Below, in pieces: positions 16,134-24,392 of a DNA stretch of 64,000 nucleotides. The position numbers and the translations under genes were made by a program. The DNA lies in NCBI GenBank assembly GCA_964423505.1, contig CAYREX010000003.1, positions 186,001-250,000 on the forward strand, read 5' to 3'. Each line of letters opens with the position of its first letter. The stretch's first letter is position 1. Source of the stretch: CAYREX01 sp964423505 (GTDB lineage Bacteria; Fermentibacterota; Fermentibacteria; Fermentibacterales; JCC-6). The notes under the pieces were generated by a model. That model was not told where the DNA came from. It saw nothing but the letters and a program-made list of their open reading frames with translations, and did not search any database.

Positions 16134-17494
16134 GGGAGGTATTCAGGAAGTACGACGTCAGGGGGCTCTGCCCGGGACAGCTCGACGGTGGGCTCGCTCT
16201 CCGGCTCGGCGCCGCCCTGGCCGCCCGCGCCGGCGGTCCGGTCGCCGTGGGCAGGGACTGCAGGCCCACCGGAGGCATGCTCGTGGAGGCGCTGGCCGAG
16301 GGTGTGACCTCCTCCGGCCTGGACGTGATCGACCTGGGGGTGCAGACCACCCCGATGACCTACTTCGCCGCCCATACGCTCGGTCCGGCGGCCACGGTGA
16401 TGGTGACCGGGAGCCACAATCCACCGGAGTACAACGGGTTCAAGATAATGCTCGGCCTGGACACGCTCCACGGAGAGGAGCTGCAGGGCCTTGCCGACGA
16501 TGTCCTCGGCCGGGAGCCCGGCAGGTCGGGAGGCGAAGGCACGGTGACCCCGGCAAGCGTGGAGCAGGATTACGTCGCGAGGCTGCTGGACGAGTTCTCC
16601 CCGGCCCGCTCCCTGACCGTGGTTGTGGACGGCGGGCACGGCACCGGAGGGCCGGTGGCCTGCAGGGTCCTCTCCGCGCTCGGATGCAGGGTGCAACCGC
16701 TCTACTGCACCATGGACGGGACCTTCCCCGCCCACCATCCGGACCCGACCGTGGACGGGAACCTGGAGGAGCTCAGGTCTGCAGTCGTGCGGAACGGCGC
16801 GGACCTGGGCATAGCCTTCGACGGCGACGCGGACAGGCTTGGCGTGGTGGACGAGGGCGGCGGCATACTCAGGGGGGACAGGCTGCTCATAGTCCTGGCC
16901 AGGGAGCTCCTCCGCGCCAGCCCCGGAGCTACCGTCATCTCCGAGGTCAAGGCCTCCAGGCTTCTCTTCGAGGCCGTGGAGGAGGCCGGGGGCAGAGCGG
17001 TGATGTGTCCCACCGGCCACTCGATAATCAAGGAGGCGATGCGGAGGGAGAACGCCCTGCTCGCCGGCGAGATGAGCGGACACGTGTTCTACCGGGACAG
17101 GTACTACGGCTTCGACGACGCCCTCTACGCGGCGCTCAGGCTGGTCGAGGCGGTGGCCTCCTCGCCGGTCCCGCTCTCCGGGATGCTGTCGGACCTCCCG
17201 GAGCCCTTCTGCACGCCGGAGATACGGGAGGACTGCCCTGACCGGGTCAAGTTCCGGGTGGTGGAGAGGGTGCGGGAGAGGCTCTCCGGCATGGGCCTCC
17301 CGGTGGACGCCACCGACGGTGCGAGGTTCGAGATGGACGACGGCTGGGGCCTGGTGAGGGCCTCCAACACGCAGCCGGTCCTGGTGCTGCGGTTCGAGGC
17401 CGCCACCTCGGAGACACTGTCGAGGTGCGAGAGCCTCGTGCGCGAGCTCATACAGGAAGCCAGGAGGGAGTCGGATGCCCAGGGAAGCGATTGA
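16130..17494 (+). CDS. Phosphoglucomutase/phosphomannomutase family protein
   Basis: This cytoplasmic phosphohexomutase (454 aa) interconverts hexose-6- and hexose-1-phosphates, feeding nucleotide-sugar synthesis. It starts with FRKYDVRG. The active-site phosphoserine loop is TGSHNPPEYNG (about 99-109), the metal-binding loop is DGDADRLG, the sugar-binding loop GEMSGH, and the phosphate-binding loop RASNTQPVL near the C-terminus. These match the ManB/AlgC class rather than GlmM. Substrate preference cannot be read. The start overlaps the pseudokinase (ATGA) and the end overlaps moxR by 20 bases. Confidence 0.93.
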   Translation: MREVFRKYDVRGLCPGQLDGGLALRLGAALAARAGGPVAVGRDCRPTGGMLVEALAEGVTSSGLDVIDLGVQTTPMTYFAAHTLGPAATVMVTGSHNPPEYNGFKIMLGLDTLHGEELQGLADDVLGREPGRSGGEGTVTPASVEQDYVARLLDEFSPARSLTVVVDGGHGTGGPVACRVLSALGCRVQPLYCTMDGTFPAHHPDPTVDGNLEELRSAVVRNGADLGIAFDGDADRLGVVDEGGGILRGDRLLIVLARELLRASPGATVISEVKASRLLFEAVEEAGGRAVMCPTGHSIIKEAMRRENALLAGEMSGHVFYRDRYYGFDDALYAALRLVEAVASSPVPLSGMLSDLPEPFCTPEIREDCPDRVKFRVVERVRERLSGMGLPVDATDGARFEMDDGWGLVRASNTQPVLVLRFEAATSETLSRCESLVRELIQEARRESDAQGSD

Positions 17495-18467
17495 GAAGCT
17501 GGAGAGGGAGATGGCCGAGGTATCGCCCGGGCTCTCAGGCCTTCGGGAGGCCTTCTCGAGGGTGGTAGTCGGCCAGGAGGAGCTTAGGGACGGCCTGGTA
17601 ACGGCGCTGCTCTGCGACGGCCACGTGCTCATCGAGGGGGTGCCGGGGCTGGCGAAGACGCTTGCGGCCAGGACGCTGTCGAGGTGTCTGGAGGCCTCCT
17701 TCTCCAGGATCCAGTTCACGCCGGACCTTCTGCCTACGGACCTGACTGGCACGATGATATTCAGGCCGGAGAAGGGCACCTTCACGGCGAGGAAGGGACC
17801 CGTGTTCGCCCAGTTCGTGCTGGCGGACGAGATAAACAGGGCTCCGGCCAAGGTGCAGAGCGCCCTGCTGGAGGCGATGCAGGAGCGCCAGGTCACCTTC
17901 GGCGGCAGCACCCATGCCCTTCCGAGGCCGTTCTTCGTCATGGCCACCCAGAACCCGATAGAGCAGGAGGGCACCTACCCGCTGCCGGAGGCCCAGGTGG
18001 ACCGCTTCCTCCTGAAGCTGAAGGTGGACTACCCGACCCAGGCCGAGGAGATGGAGATACTCGAGCGGCTGGGCGGCAAGCCGGTGCCCGAGGTGGCCCC
18101 GGTGATGGACACCCGGCTCCTCGTCTCCCTGCAGGGAATGGCCTCCAGGGTGGCGGCCGAGGAGAGCGTCGTCTCCTACATGGTCAGGCTGGTGGCGGCC
18201 ACCCGCAACCCCAGGCAGGCCGGCATGGCCGACCTGGAGGACCTGATAGCCTACGGGGCCAGCCCGAGGGCCTCCCTCGGCCTGCTTGCGGCCTCCAGGG
18301 CGAGGGCGATGCTCTCAGGCGACGCCTTCGTCACGCCCTCCGTGGTGAAGGAGGTCGCCCCCGACGTCCTCAGACACAGGATAATCCTCTCCTTCGAGGC
18401 GGAGGCGGAGGAGGTCGGGATAGGCGAGGTGATAGACCGCATCCTCTCCCGCGTGCCGGTGAAGTAG
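17475..18467 (+). CDS. MoxR-family AAA+ ATPase
   Basis: This ATPase, 330 aa, is of the chaperone-like MoxR family that usually works with VWA-domain partners. The Walker A (EGVPGLAKT, about 57-65), Walker B (FVLADEINRA) and sensor-1 region (FFVMATQNPIEQEGTYPLPEAQ) are all intact, followed by the family lid domain. It is the first gene of the aerotolerance-type module (moxR, DUF58, batA-D), where it is thought to remodel or load the VWA proteins. The gene overlaps the mutase gene by 20 bases. Confidence 0.95.
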   Translation: MPREAIEKLEREMAEVSPGLSGLREAFSRVVVGQEELRDGLVTALLCDGHVLIEGVPGLAKTLAARTLSRCLEASFSRIQFTPDLLPTDLTGTMIFRPEKGTFTARKGPVFAQFVLADEINRAPAKVQSALLEAMQERQVTFGGSTHALPRPFFVMATQNPIEQEGTYPLPEAQVDRFLLKLKVDYPTQAEEMEILERLGGKPVPEVAPVMDTRLLVSLQGMASRVAAEESVVSYMVRLVAATRNPRQAGMADLEDLIAYGASPRASLGLLAASRARAMLSGDAFVTPSVVKEVAPDVLRHRIILSFEAEAEEVGIGEVIDRILSRVPVK

Positions 18468-18472
18468 GCGCC

Positions 18473-19369
18473 ATGGACCTCGACCGGGGAAGCGTCCACA
18501 GCCTGTTCAGGCGCGTCCGGAGGATAGAGCTGCACACACGCCGCCTGGTGGAGCAGCTCGTCGGTGGCGACTACCGCTCGGTCTTCAGGGGGCGGGGCAT
18601 GGAGTTCGCCGACCTCCGGCCCTACGTCGAGGGGGACGACCCGAGGCTCATCGACTGGAACGTCTACGCCAGGACCCGGACGCCGTTCGTGAAGGTGCTC
18701 ACCGAGGAGAGGGAGATGCAGGTCTTCCTGCTGGTGGACCTCTCCGGCAGCCTGCGCTTCGGCTCGGTCAGCCTGACAAAGGCGGAGAGGGTGGCGGAGA
18801 CCGCCGCGGTCATCGCCCTCTCGGCGGCGGCCAGCAACGACAGGGTCGGCATGGTCACATTCGCCGGCGAGGTGCGGGACTACATACCGCCGGACAAGGG
18901 CCGCAAGCACGCCCTCACCCTGGTCAGGAGGATACTGGAGCTGCCAGGCCGGGAGTCCCACGCCGACCTTGACTCCGCCCTTGCCCTCATGGGCCGGGTG
19001 CTGAGCCGCAGGGCGCTGGTCTTCATCATCAGCGACTTCCGCTTCCCCTCCGGCAGCAGGCTGCTGGCCCCCTCCATGAGGAGGCATGACATCGTGGGCA
19101 TCCACGTCTTCGACCCGAGGGAGCTCCACGTCCCCGACCTGGGACGCATCAGGTTCAGGGACCCGGAGAGCGGCGTCACCCGGACGGTAGACACCGGTTC
19201 CGGGGCCTGGAGGAAGGCCTTCGCCGAGGAGACCAGGAGGAGGAAGGCGCAGAGGGAGGAGCTCTGCAGGCGGCACAGCCTGGACCTGGTGAGCATCTCC
19301 ACCGCCGACGACCTGGTGCTCCCCCTCCGCAGGTTCTTCGAGATGAGGAAGCGGAGGCGCCGGCGCTGA
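18473..19369 (+). CDS. DUF58 domain protein (VWA-like)
   Basis: This 298-aa protein matches the DUF58 family found next to moxR in Bat operons. The family block GRGMEFADLRPYVEGDDPRLIDW is present in the N-terminal half (about 42-64), followed by a VWA-like fold with LLVDLSGS and a FIISDFRF segment. It likely links the MoxR ATPase to the membrane VWA proteins BatA and BatB. A longer frame exists upstream, but ATG 18473 gives the family's normal N-terminus. The stop shares one base with the next start (TGATG). Confidence 0.9.
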   Translation: MDLDRGSVHSLFRRVRRIELHTRRLVEQLVGGDYRSVFRGRGMEFADLRPYVEGDDPRLIDWNVYARTRTPFVKVLTEEREMQVFLLVDLSGSLRFGSVSLTKAERVAETAAVIALSAAASNDRVGMVTFAGEVRDYIPPDKGRKHALTLVRRILELPGRESHADLDSALALMGRVLSRRALVFIISDFRFPSGSRLLAPSMRRHDIVGIHVFDPRELHVPDLGRIRFRDPESGVTRTVDTGSGAWRKAFAEETRRRKAQREELCRRHSLDLVSISTADDLVLPLRRFFEMRKRRRRR

Positions 19370-20217
19370 TGCCGCCGCTCCTCCCCCTGCTGCTGGCGCT
19401 CCAGGCCCAGGCAACCCTGGGGGAGCCGGTGACGGTGGACTACCCGGTCCCCGAGGGGTGGTCGGTCGACTCCCTCGGCCCCGCCGAGGACCTCTCCGTC
19501 ATCGGTCGGGAGGGGGGAGCGGTTACGCTGGTCCCGCTGGCGATGGACACCCTCGAGCTGCCGGTAATGACGGTGAGCGCGGACACCTCGGTCATGGAGC
19601 TGCAGCCGCCGCCGCTGGTGGTGGCCAGGACCATGCCGGACACCTCATGGACCGTGCCGCAGCTCCCGGCTCCCCTGGCCAGCCGCATCCCGCCCGGCCT
19701 GCCAGGGGACTACGTGGAGCGGCACGTCTTCTGGGCCGACTGGCGTCCCGCTCCGGGGCGTCACTGGCTCCCCTATCTGGTCGGGGTCCTCCTCGTCGCC
19801 GGCCTGCTTCTGTTCGTCTACGCGAGGGTCTCCAGGCGCAGGAGGTCCGGAGCCACCACGTCGGAGGCACCGGCTGCGCGCGCCGCCGCCGGCTGGGAGG
19901 AGAGGGCGGAGGCGCTCCTCGATTCGGCGGCTTTCGCAGACGGTGACTGGGAGGAGCTCTACCGGCAGGTGGACCTCCTGCTCCGCGCAATGGTAACCGC
20001 GAGGTTCGGGCTGGACACCCGCTCGCTTACCTGGAGGCAGCTGGACACCGCTCTCACCCTCTCCGGCAAGGAGGGGGCCCGGTTCTCCCGCGAGACCGGG
20101 GAGCTGCAGCGGGAGGTGCTGCTGCAGAGGTACGCCGGATGGGGCGGCTCCAGGGAGAGGGCCAGGCGCTTCGTGGGCCGGCTCGCCCGCATCGGGAGGG
20201 AGTGGCAGCCGCGATGA
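19369..20217 (+). CDS. Single-pass membrane protein of the Bat operon, unknown function
   Basis: This 282-aa protein has a signal peptide (LPLLLALQAQA), a predicted periplasmic beta-rich part of about 120 residues and one membrane helix (YLVGVLLVAGLLLFVYA, about 138-154). A helical cytoplasmic part of about 110 residues ends it. The topology resembles the unassigned protein between DUF58 and batA in many aerotolerance operons and the N-terminal layout of BatD. The cytoplasmic end (about 180-280) could contact DUF58 or MoxR. I recognise no catalytic motif. It overlaps DUF58 by one base and batA by four. Confidence 0.75.
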   Translation: MPPLLPLLLALQAQATLGEPVTVDYPVPEGWSVDSLGPAEDLSVIGREGGAVTLVPLAMDTLELPVMTVSADTSVMELQPPPLVVARTMPDTSWTVPQLPAPLASRIPPGLPGDYVERHVFWADWRPAPGRHWLPYLVGVLLVAGLLLFVYARVSRRRRSGATTSEAPAARAAAGWEERAEALLDSAAFADGDWEELYRQVDLLLRAMVTARFGLDTRSLTWRQLDTALTLSGKEGARFSRETGELQREVLLQRYAGWGGSRERARRFVGRLARIGREWQPR

Positions 20218-21149
20218 GGCTCCAGCTGCTCCCCGCGCTGGCCTACCTGCCCCTGCTGCTCCTCCTGCTCCACTTCTTCCGCAGGAGGGGGGCGCCGAGG
20301 GCCCAGACCTTCACCGGCCCCTTCGACCTGCCGGGAGCCGCCGGTCCCGGGAGCGGCGCGGCGGACGTCCTCACGGTGCTCGGCCTGGTGCTCCTCTCCG
20401 TGGTCCTGGCCAGGCCCCAGCGCGGGTTCGAGAGGCTTCCCGAGCCGGGGGAGGGGGTGGACATCGTCATAACCCTGGACGTCTCCGGCAGCATGATGCA
20501 GGAGGACTACCACCCCACCAGGCTGGAGGCGGCGAAGCGGGCGGCCATGACCTTCGTCAGGGGCAGGCCGAACGACCGCGTCGGCCTTGTCGTATACGCC
20601 GGCCTCCCCAGGACCGTCTGCCCGCCGACCCTTGACCACGAGACCCTCGGACGCTTCGTGAAGGCCAGCGACCTGGGCAGCCTGGAGGACGGGACTGCGA
20701 TAGGTGCCGGGCTGGCGGTCGCCGCACGCGGCCTGGATTACTCCAGGACCGAGAGGCGGGTGATCGTCCTTATCTCCGACGGCGAGGACACGGCAAGGCA
20801 GATGGACCCGGTGACCGTGGCCCAGGCCATCAGCACGCTCCACGGAGACAGCCTCAGGGTCTACACCATCGCCATAGGCACCCCCTCCAGCCAGGAGGGC
20901 TACGGCGTGGACAGGCAGACCCTCTCCGACATAGCCCGCATATGCGGGGGGAGCCTGTTCAGCGTCGAGTCGGAGGAGGAGCTGTCCGGGGTCTACGCGG
21001 CCATAGACTCGCTGGAGGCCTCCACGCTCCCGGAGGAGGGGCTCTTCGTCTACCGCGACAGGTACCTCCCCTTCCTGGCCGCAGGGCTCCTGCTGGTGGC
21101 CCTCGGCGGCCTGCTGAAGTGGAGGCTCCTCAGGGTGGTGGGCGAGTGA
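20214..21149 (+). CDS. batA: BatA, VWA-domain membrane protein
   Basis: This 311-aa protein has an N-terminal membrane helix (LPALAYLPLLLLLLHFF), a second hydrophobic segment (about 46-60), a VWA domain and a C-terminal helix (YLPFLAAGLLLVALGGLL). The metal-ion-dependent adhesion site is intact (TLDVSGSMM, followed by downstream Thr and Asp in GTAIGAG and ISDGED). The family is tied to aerotolerance and envelope stress in Bacteroidota. Start ATG 20214 overlaps the preceding stop (ATGA), and the stop overlaps batB (TGATG). Confidence 0.92.
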   Translation: MRLQLLPALAYLPLLLLLLHFFRRRGAPRAQTFTGPFDLPGAAGPGSGAADVLTVLGLVLLSVVLARPQRGFERLPEPGEGVDIVITLDVSGSMMQEDYHPTRLEAAKRAAMTFVRGRPNDRVGLVVYAGLPRTVCPPTLDHETLGRFVKASDLGSLEDGTAIGAGLAVAARGLDYSRTERRVIVLISDGEDTARQMDPVTVAQAISTLHGDSLRVYTIAIGTPSSQEGYGVDRQTLSDIARICGGSLFSVESEEELSGVYAAIDSLEASTLPEEGLFVYRDRYLPFLAAGLLLVALGGLLKWRLLRVVGE

Positions 21150-22135
21150 TGGGCTTCGAGAGGCCGCTCCTGCTCGTCCTGGTGGCCGCGGGGCCGCTCT
21201 ACTGGTGGCTCAGGTCCAGGTGGCACGCCGGGGAGATGAAGAGGCTTCGGCTCTTCGTCAGGCCTGCGCTGTGGGAGAAGGTGGAGATAGAGCCGGCGCC
21301 GCCCAGAAGGCTCTCGAGGACGCTCTGGGCAGCGGGTCTCTCGCTTTCGGCGGTGGCCCTCGCGGGACCGACGTGGGGGAGCGAGGCGGCGGTACTGCAG
21401 GCCGGCGGCGGTCGGAACGTCGTGGTCGCCCTGGACGTCTCCGCCTCCATGGCCTCCAGGGACGAGGTCCCCTCGAGGCTGGGCAGGGCGGCGGCGGCCA
21501 TAGGCGATATGGCCGAGGGGCTCCCGGAAGTGCGCATGGGCCTCGTGCTCTTCGCCGGCAGCCCCAGGCTGGCGGTCCCGCTGACCATGGACAGGGAGTT
21601 CCTGATGTCCCGGGTGCCCACGGAGCCGTCCGCCGCAGGCGACCTGACCCCGGGCACCCGGCTCGGGGACGTCGTCGACATGATGATAGCCGCCCTTCCG
21701 GGGAAGGAGCTGGAGTCCAACCTGGGTATCCTCATCTCCGACGGCGGCTTCCAGGACTACTCCGTCCAGAGCGCCGGCCGGCGGGCGTCCGACGCCGGTC
21801 TGAGGCTGCTGACGGTGGGCGTGGGAGGACCGATCGAGGTGCCGGTACCGGGCGGCAGCGGCGGCCCCCTGGTCTACCAGGGGGACACCGTAAGGACCGC
21901 GCTCGAGGAGGAGCCGCTCATCGCGCTGGCCGAGGCTACCGGCGGCTCCTACATGGACCTCTCGGCCTCCGCGGACCCGACCGCCTCCGTCGCCGCCTAC
22001 CTCGAGCACCTGGCCAGGCGTGACGCCGAGGTCGTCACCGGCGGCTCCACCTCCGCCAGGCGCTACCAGTACTTCCTGGGTGCAGCCCTCCTGCTCATGA
22101 CCGCCGCGCTGCTGCTGGAGAGGAGGGACGCATGA
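21149..22135 (+). CDS. batB: BatB, VWA-domain membrane protein
   Basis: This 328-aa paralogue of the preceding gene has N-terminal hydrophobic segments (PLLLVLVAAGPLYWW and TLWAAGLSLSAVALAG), a VWA domain with its metal site in ALDVSASMAS, and a C-terminal membrane helix (YFLGAALLLMTAALLLE). It would pair with BatA at the inner membrane facing the periplasm. Start ATG 21149 shares its A with the batA stop; it ends in ATGA with batC. The tight overlaps imply fixed production ratios of the Bat proteins. Confidence 0.92.
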   Translation: MGFERPLLLVLVAAGPLYWWLRSRWHAGEMKRLRLFVRPALWEKVEIEPAPPRRLSRTLWAAGLSLSAVALAGPTWGSEAAVLQAGGGRNVVVALDVSASMASRDEVPSRLGRAAAAIGDMAEGLPEVRMGLVLFAGSPRLAVPLTMDREFLMSRVPTEPSAAGDLTPGTRLGDVVDMMIAALPGKELESNLGILISDGGFQDYSVQSAGRRASDAGLRLLTVGVGGPIEVPVPGGSGGPLVYQGDTVRTALEEEPLIALAEATGGSYMDLSASADPTASVAAYLEHLARRDAEVVTGGSTSARRYQYFLGAALLLMTAALLLERRDA

Positions 22136-22833
22136 CCGCCGCCCCTCTTCTCCTGGCCCTGCTCCTCTCGCCGCCGGCCCCTCCCGCGGAGGTGGCCGCG
22201 GAGGCGGAGCAGCTCCTTTCGGAGGGAGCCTACGGGGAGGCGGCCGAGCTCCTCTCCGGCCTGGCCGACAGGATGCCGCACGACGGACGTGTCTCCTACA
22301 ACCTCGCCGCCGCCCTCTTCGGAGCGGGGAGCTTCGCCGCTGCCGACTCCGTACTGGCCGGCGACCCGGAGGGTGTGCCGGAGGATACCATGTCAGTGGC
22401 GTCGACCCTTGCCTCGCTCGCCGCATCCATGCAGGGGGAGGACTACGCCGGGGTGGAGGCCGCGGCGGAGACGCTGACCGGGGCCGTCTCCGGCGGTGAG
22501 GGCTCCCCGAGAGAGAGGACCGCGCTGGAGGCGGCCCTGAACTGGCTGGAGGCCCACGAGCCCCCCGAGTCCGAGGACCGGGAGGACGAGCAGGACCGGC
22601 AGGAGGAGGACGAGCAGGACCGGCAGGAGGAGGACGAGCAGGACCGGCAGGAGGAGCCGCCGGACGGGGAGGGGGACGGCGAGGAGGAGAGCGAGGTCGG
22701 CCCGCCCCCCGAGCTTGGGGAGATGACGCCGGAGCAGGCACGGGCGGTGCTCGACCTGGTGGAGGAGGCCGAGGCCGAGGAGGACAGCAACGAAGCCGGG
22801 GCGGCAGGCTACGGCGGAGGTCCCTTCTGGTGA
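22132..22833 (+). CDS. batC: BatC-like TPR protein with acidic repeat
   Basis: This 233-aa exported protein has a signal peptide (PLLLALLLSPPAPP), then two to three TPR-like helix pairs (about 20-140). An acidic, glutamine-rich linker follows containing three exact copies of DEQDRQEE, and a short C-terminal tail ends in GYGGGPFW. It matches BatC proteins of the aerotolerance operon by place, TPR content and low-complexity tail. It presumably bridges the VWA pair and BatD in the periplasm. The repeat region is expected to be disordered. Confidence 0.82.
   Translation: MTAAPLLLALLLSPPAPPAEVAAEAEQLLSEGAYGEAAELLSGLADRMPHDGRVSYNLAAALFGAGSFAAADSVLAGDPEGVPEDTMSVASTLASLAASMQGEDYAGVEAAAETLTGAVSGGEGSPRERTALEAALNWLEAHEPPESEDREDEQDRQEEDEQDRQEEDEQDRQEEPPDGEGDGEEESEVGPPPELGEMTPEQARAVLDLVEEAEAEEDSNEAGAAGYGGGPFW
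22585..22656 (+). repeat. Three tandem 24-bp units in batC
   Basis: Three identical 24-base units (22585-22608, 22609-22632, 22633-22656) each encode DEQDRQEE in frame. Identity at the base level suggests recent slippage. Unit number could vary between strains without breaking the frame. Confidence 0.95.
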
Positions 22834-24392
22834 TGGCGATCGCCTGCGTGGCTCTGGCCCTCCTCTCCCAGGCATCCGGGATGCAGGTGGAGCTGGACGC
22901 GCCCGACTCGGTGGAGGTCGGCGGGACATTCACCGTCGAGCTGACCATTACCGACGCCGCAGGCGGCGAGGTCTCCATGGAGCAGGAGCACGGTCCCGGG
23001 GTCACCCTTGTGGGCAGGAGCTCCATGAGCTCCTTCAGGAGCACCACGGGACCGGGCGGCACCACGATGGTCTCCACCATCACCTACCAACTCAGCTACA
23101 GCGCCCTCTCGCCCGGTGAGCAGACGGTCGGCCCGTTCCGGCTCCGGGCGGCCGCAGGCCGCACGCTGGAGGTACCGGAGCTCACGGTCCATGTCGCCGG
23201 CGAGCCGCTCCGGACCTCCGATGTCCCCGCCTCCATAGACGTCAGCGTCGACACTACGATGACCTTCTACCCGGGGGTCCCGATACCGGTCACCTACGAG
23301 CTGACCCGGGAGTCGGCCGGCATAGAGTTCTACGACCTGACCCTCGACTCTCCGGGCTACGCCGGCGTCAATCTCACTGAGACTCCGGAGACGCTCCAGT
23401 GGAAGAAGTGGGGAGACGGCCGACAGACCGCATTCCTGGCGGAGCTGGAGGTGGTCCCGGCCTTCCCCTGCAGCCTGGACCTGCCCAGGGTGGAGGGCGT
23501 GGTGCTGGGCGTCTCCGGCTTCCCCTACCCGAGGAGGCAGGTCCCCGTCTCCTCGCCTCCGCTGCGGGTGGCGGTACTGCCCTTCCCGGAGGAGGGGATG
23601 CCGGAGGGGTTCGACGGGGTTGTCGACAGCGTGAGCGCGGATCTGGAGCAGGTCCGGGGCTCCTGGTCCACCGACGGGGAGCGGGCTCTCTCGCTTTCGG
23701 TGACCGGTCCCGGCAGCAGGTACATCGCAGAGGCGCCGGAGCTGAGCGTCAGCGGCCCGGCCGAGCTGGTGCCGGCGGGTGAGGAGAGGGGGGAGGAGGG
23801 GGTCACCTGGACCCTGGTGGCGGACCCCTCCGACAGCGGCACGGTGATAGTGGGGCCGGACACGCTCTACTGGCTGGAGAGGGGCTCCTCCGAGTACAGA
23901 CCGGCCGTCGTGCCTCCCTGCACCCTCCGGGTCGAGCGGCCTCCCGCGACCGTACCGCTCCGAATCGGGGACGACGAGGAGGGCGGCTCCCTTGTCCTGC
24001 CGCTGGCGGCCGCGGCGATCGGCCTCCTGGGCGTAGCCGCTCTCATCCTCAGGAGCGGCGGAGGACGGTCCCGGGCACCGACACTGGACAGGGCCGCCGA
24101 TCCTGAAGAGGTTCTGACCGCCTACGAGAGGCGCCTGTCGGGCCTTCTCCTGGGCAGGGAGGCCCACATAGGGGCGGACACCGTCGAGGAGGAGCTGCAG
24201 GCCAGGGGGGTGGACGCCATCCTCACGAGACGCATACTGCGATTCTGGAGGGACCTGGAGCTGGGCATAACCGGCGGGGCGACCGGACACGAGAGGACGG
24301 CCGCCCTGCGCAGGACGGCCACCGAGATCGTCTCCGAGCTGGAGAGCGCTCTCGGATGCGAAGGCGGAGAGAAGGGAGCCGGTAGGAGATGA
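22833..24392 (+). CDS. batD: BatD-like membrane protein
   Basis: This 519-aa protein has a signal peptide (IACVALALLSQASG), a periplasmic part with repeated Ig-like beta domains (VGGTFTVELTITDA early, then PGVPIPVTYEL), one membrane helix (LVLPLAAAAIGLLGVAALIL, about 390-409) and a helical cytoplasmic tail. Size and layout match BatD, the last core member of the Bat set. ATG 22833 shares one base with the batC stop; GTG 22830 is a possible alternative. No BatE follows; a sodium symporter gene overlaps the end by four bases. Confidence 0.88.
   Translation: MAIACVALALLSQASGMQVELDAPDSVEVGGTFTVELTITDAAGGEVSMEQEHGPGVTLVGRSSMSSFRSTTGPGGTTMVSTITYQLSYSALSPGEQTVGPFRLRAAAGRTLEVPELTVHVAGEPLRTSDVPASIDVSVDTTMTFYPGVPIPVTYELTRESAGIEFYDLTLDSPGYAGVNLTETPETLQWKKWGDGRQTAFLAELEVVPAFPCSLDLPRVEGVVLGVSGFPYPRRQVPVSSPPLRVAVLPFPEEGMPEGFDGVVDSVSADLEQVRGSWSTDGERALSLSVTGPGSRYIAEAPELSVSGPAELVPAGEERGEEGVTWTLVADPSDSGTVIVGPDTLYWLERGSSEYRPAVVPPCTLRVERPPATVPLRIGDDEEGGSLVLPLAAAAIGLLGVAALILRSGGGRSRAPTLDRAADPEEVLTAYERRLSGLLLGREAHIGADTVEEELQARGVDAILTRRILRFWRDLELGITGGATGHERTAALRRTATEIVSELESALGCEGGEKGAGRR

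Noticed and set aside
17684..18472. Long N-terminal extension of the DUF58 protein
   Set aside because: This is the other frame of moxR; the family's N-terminus begins at ATG 18473 just after the moxR stop.
22585..22656. CRISPR or mobile element in batC
   Set aside because: Exact tandem, in frame, no spacers; simple coding repeat.
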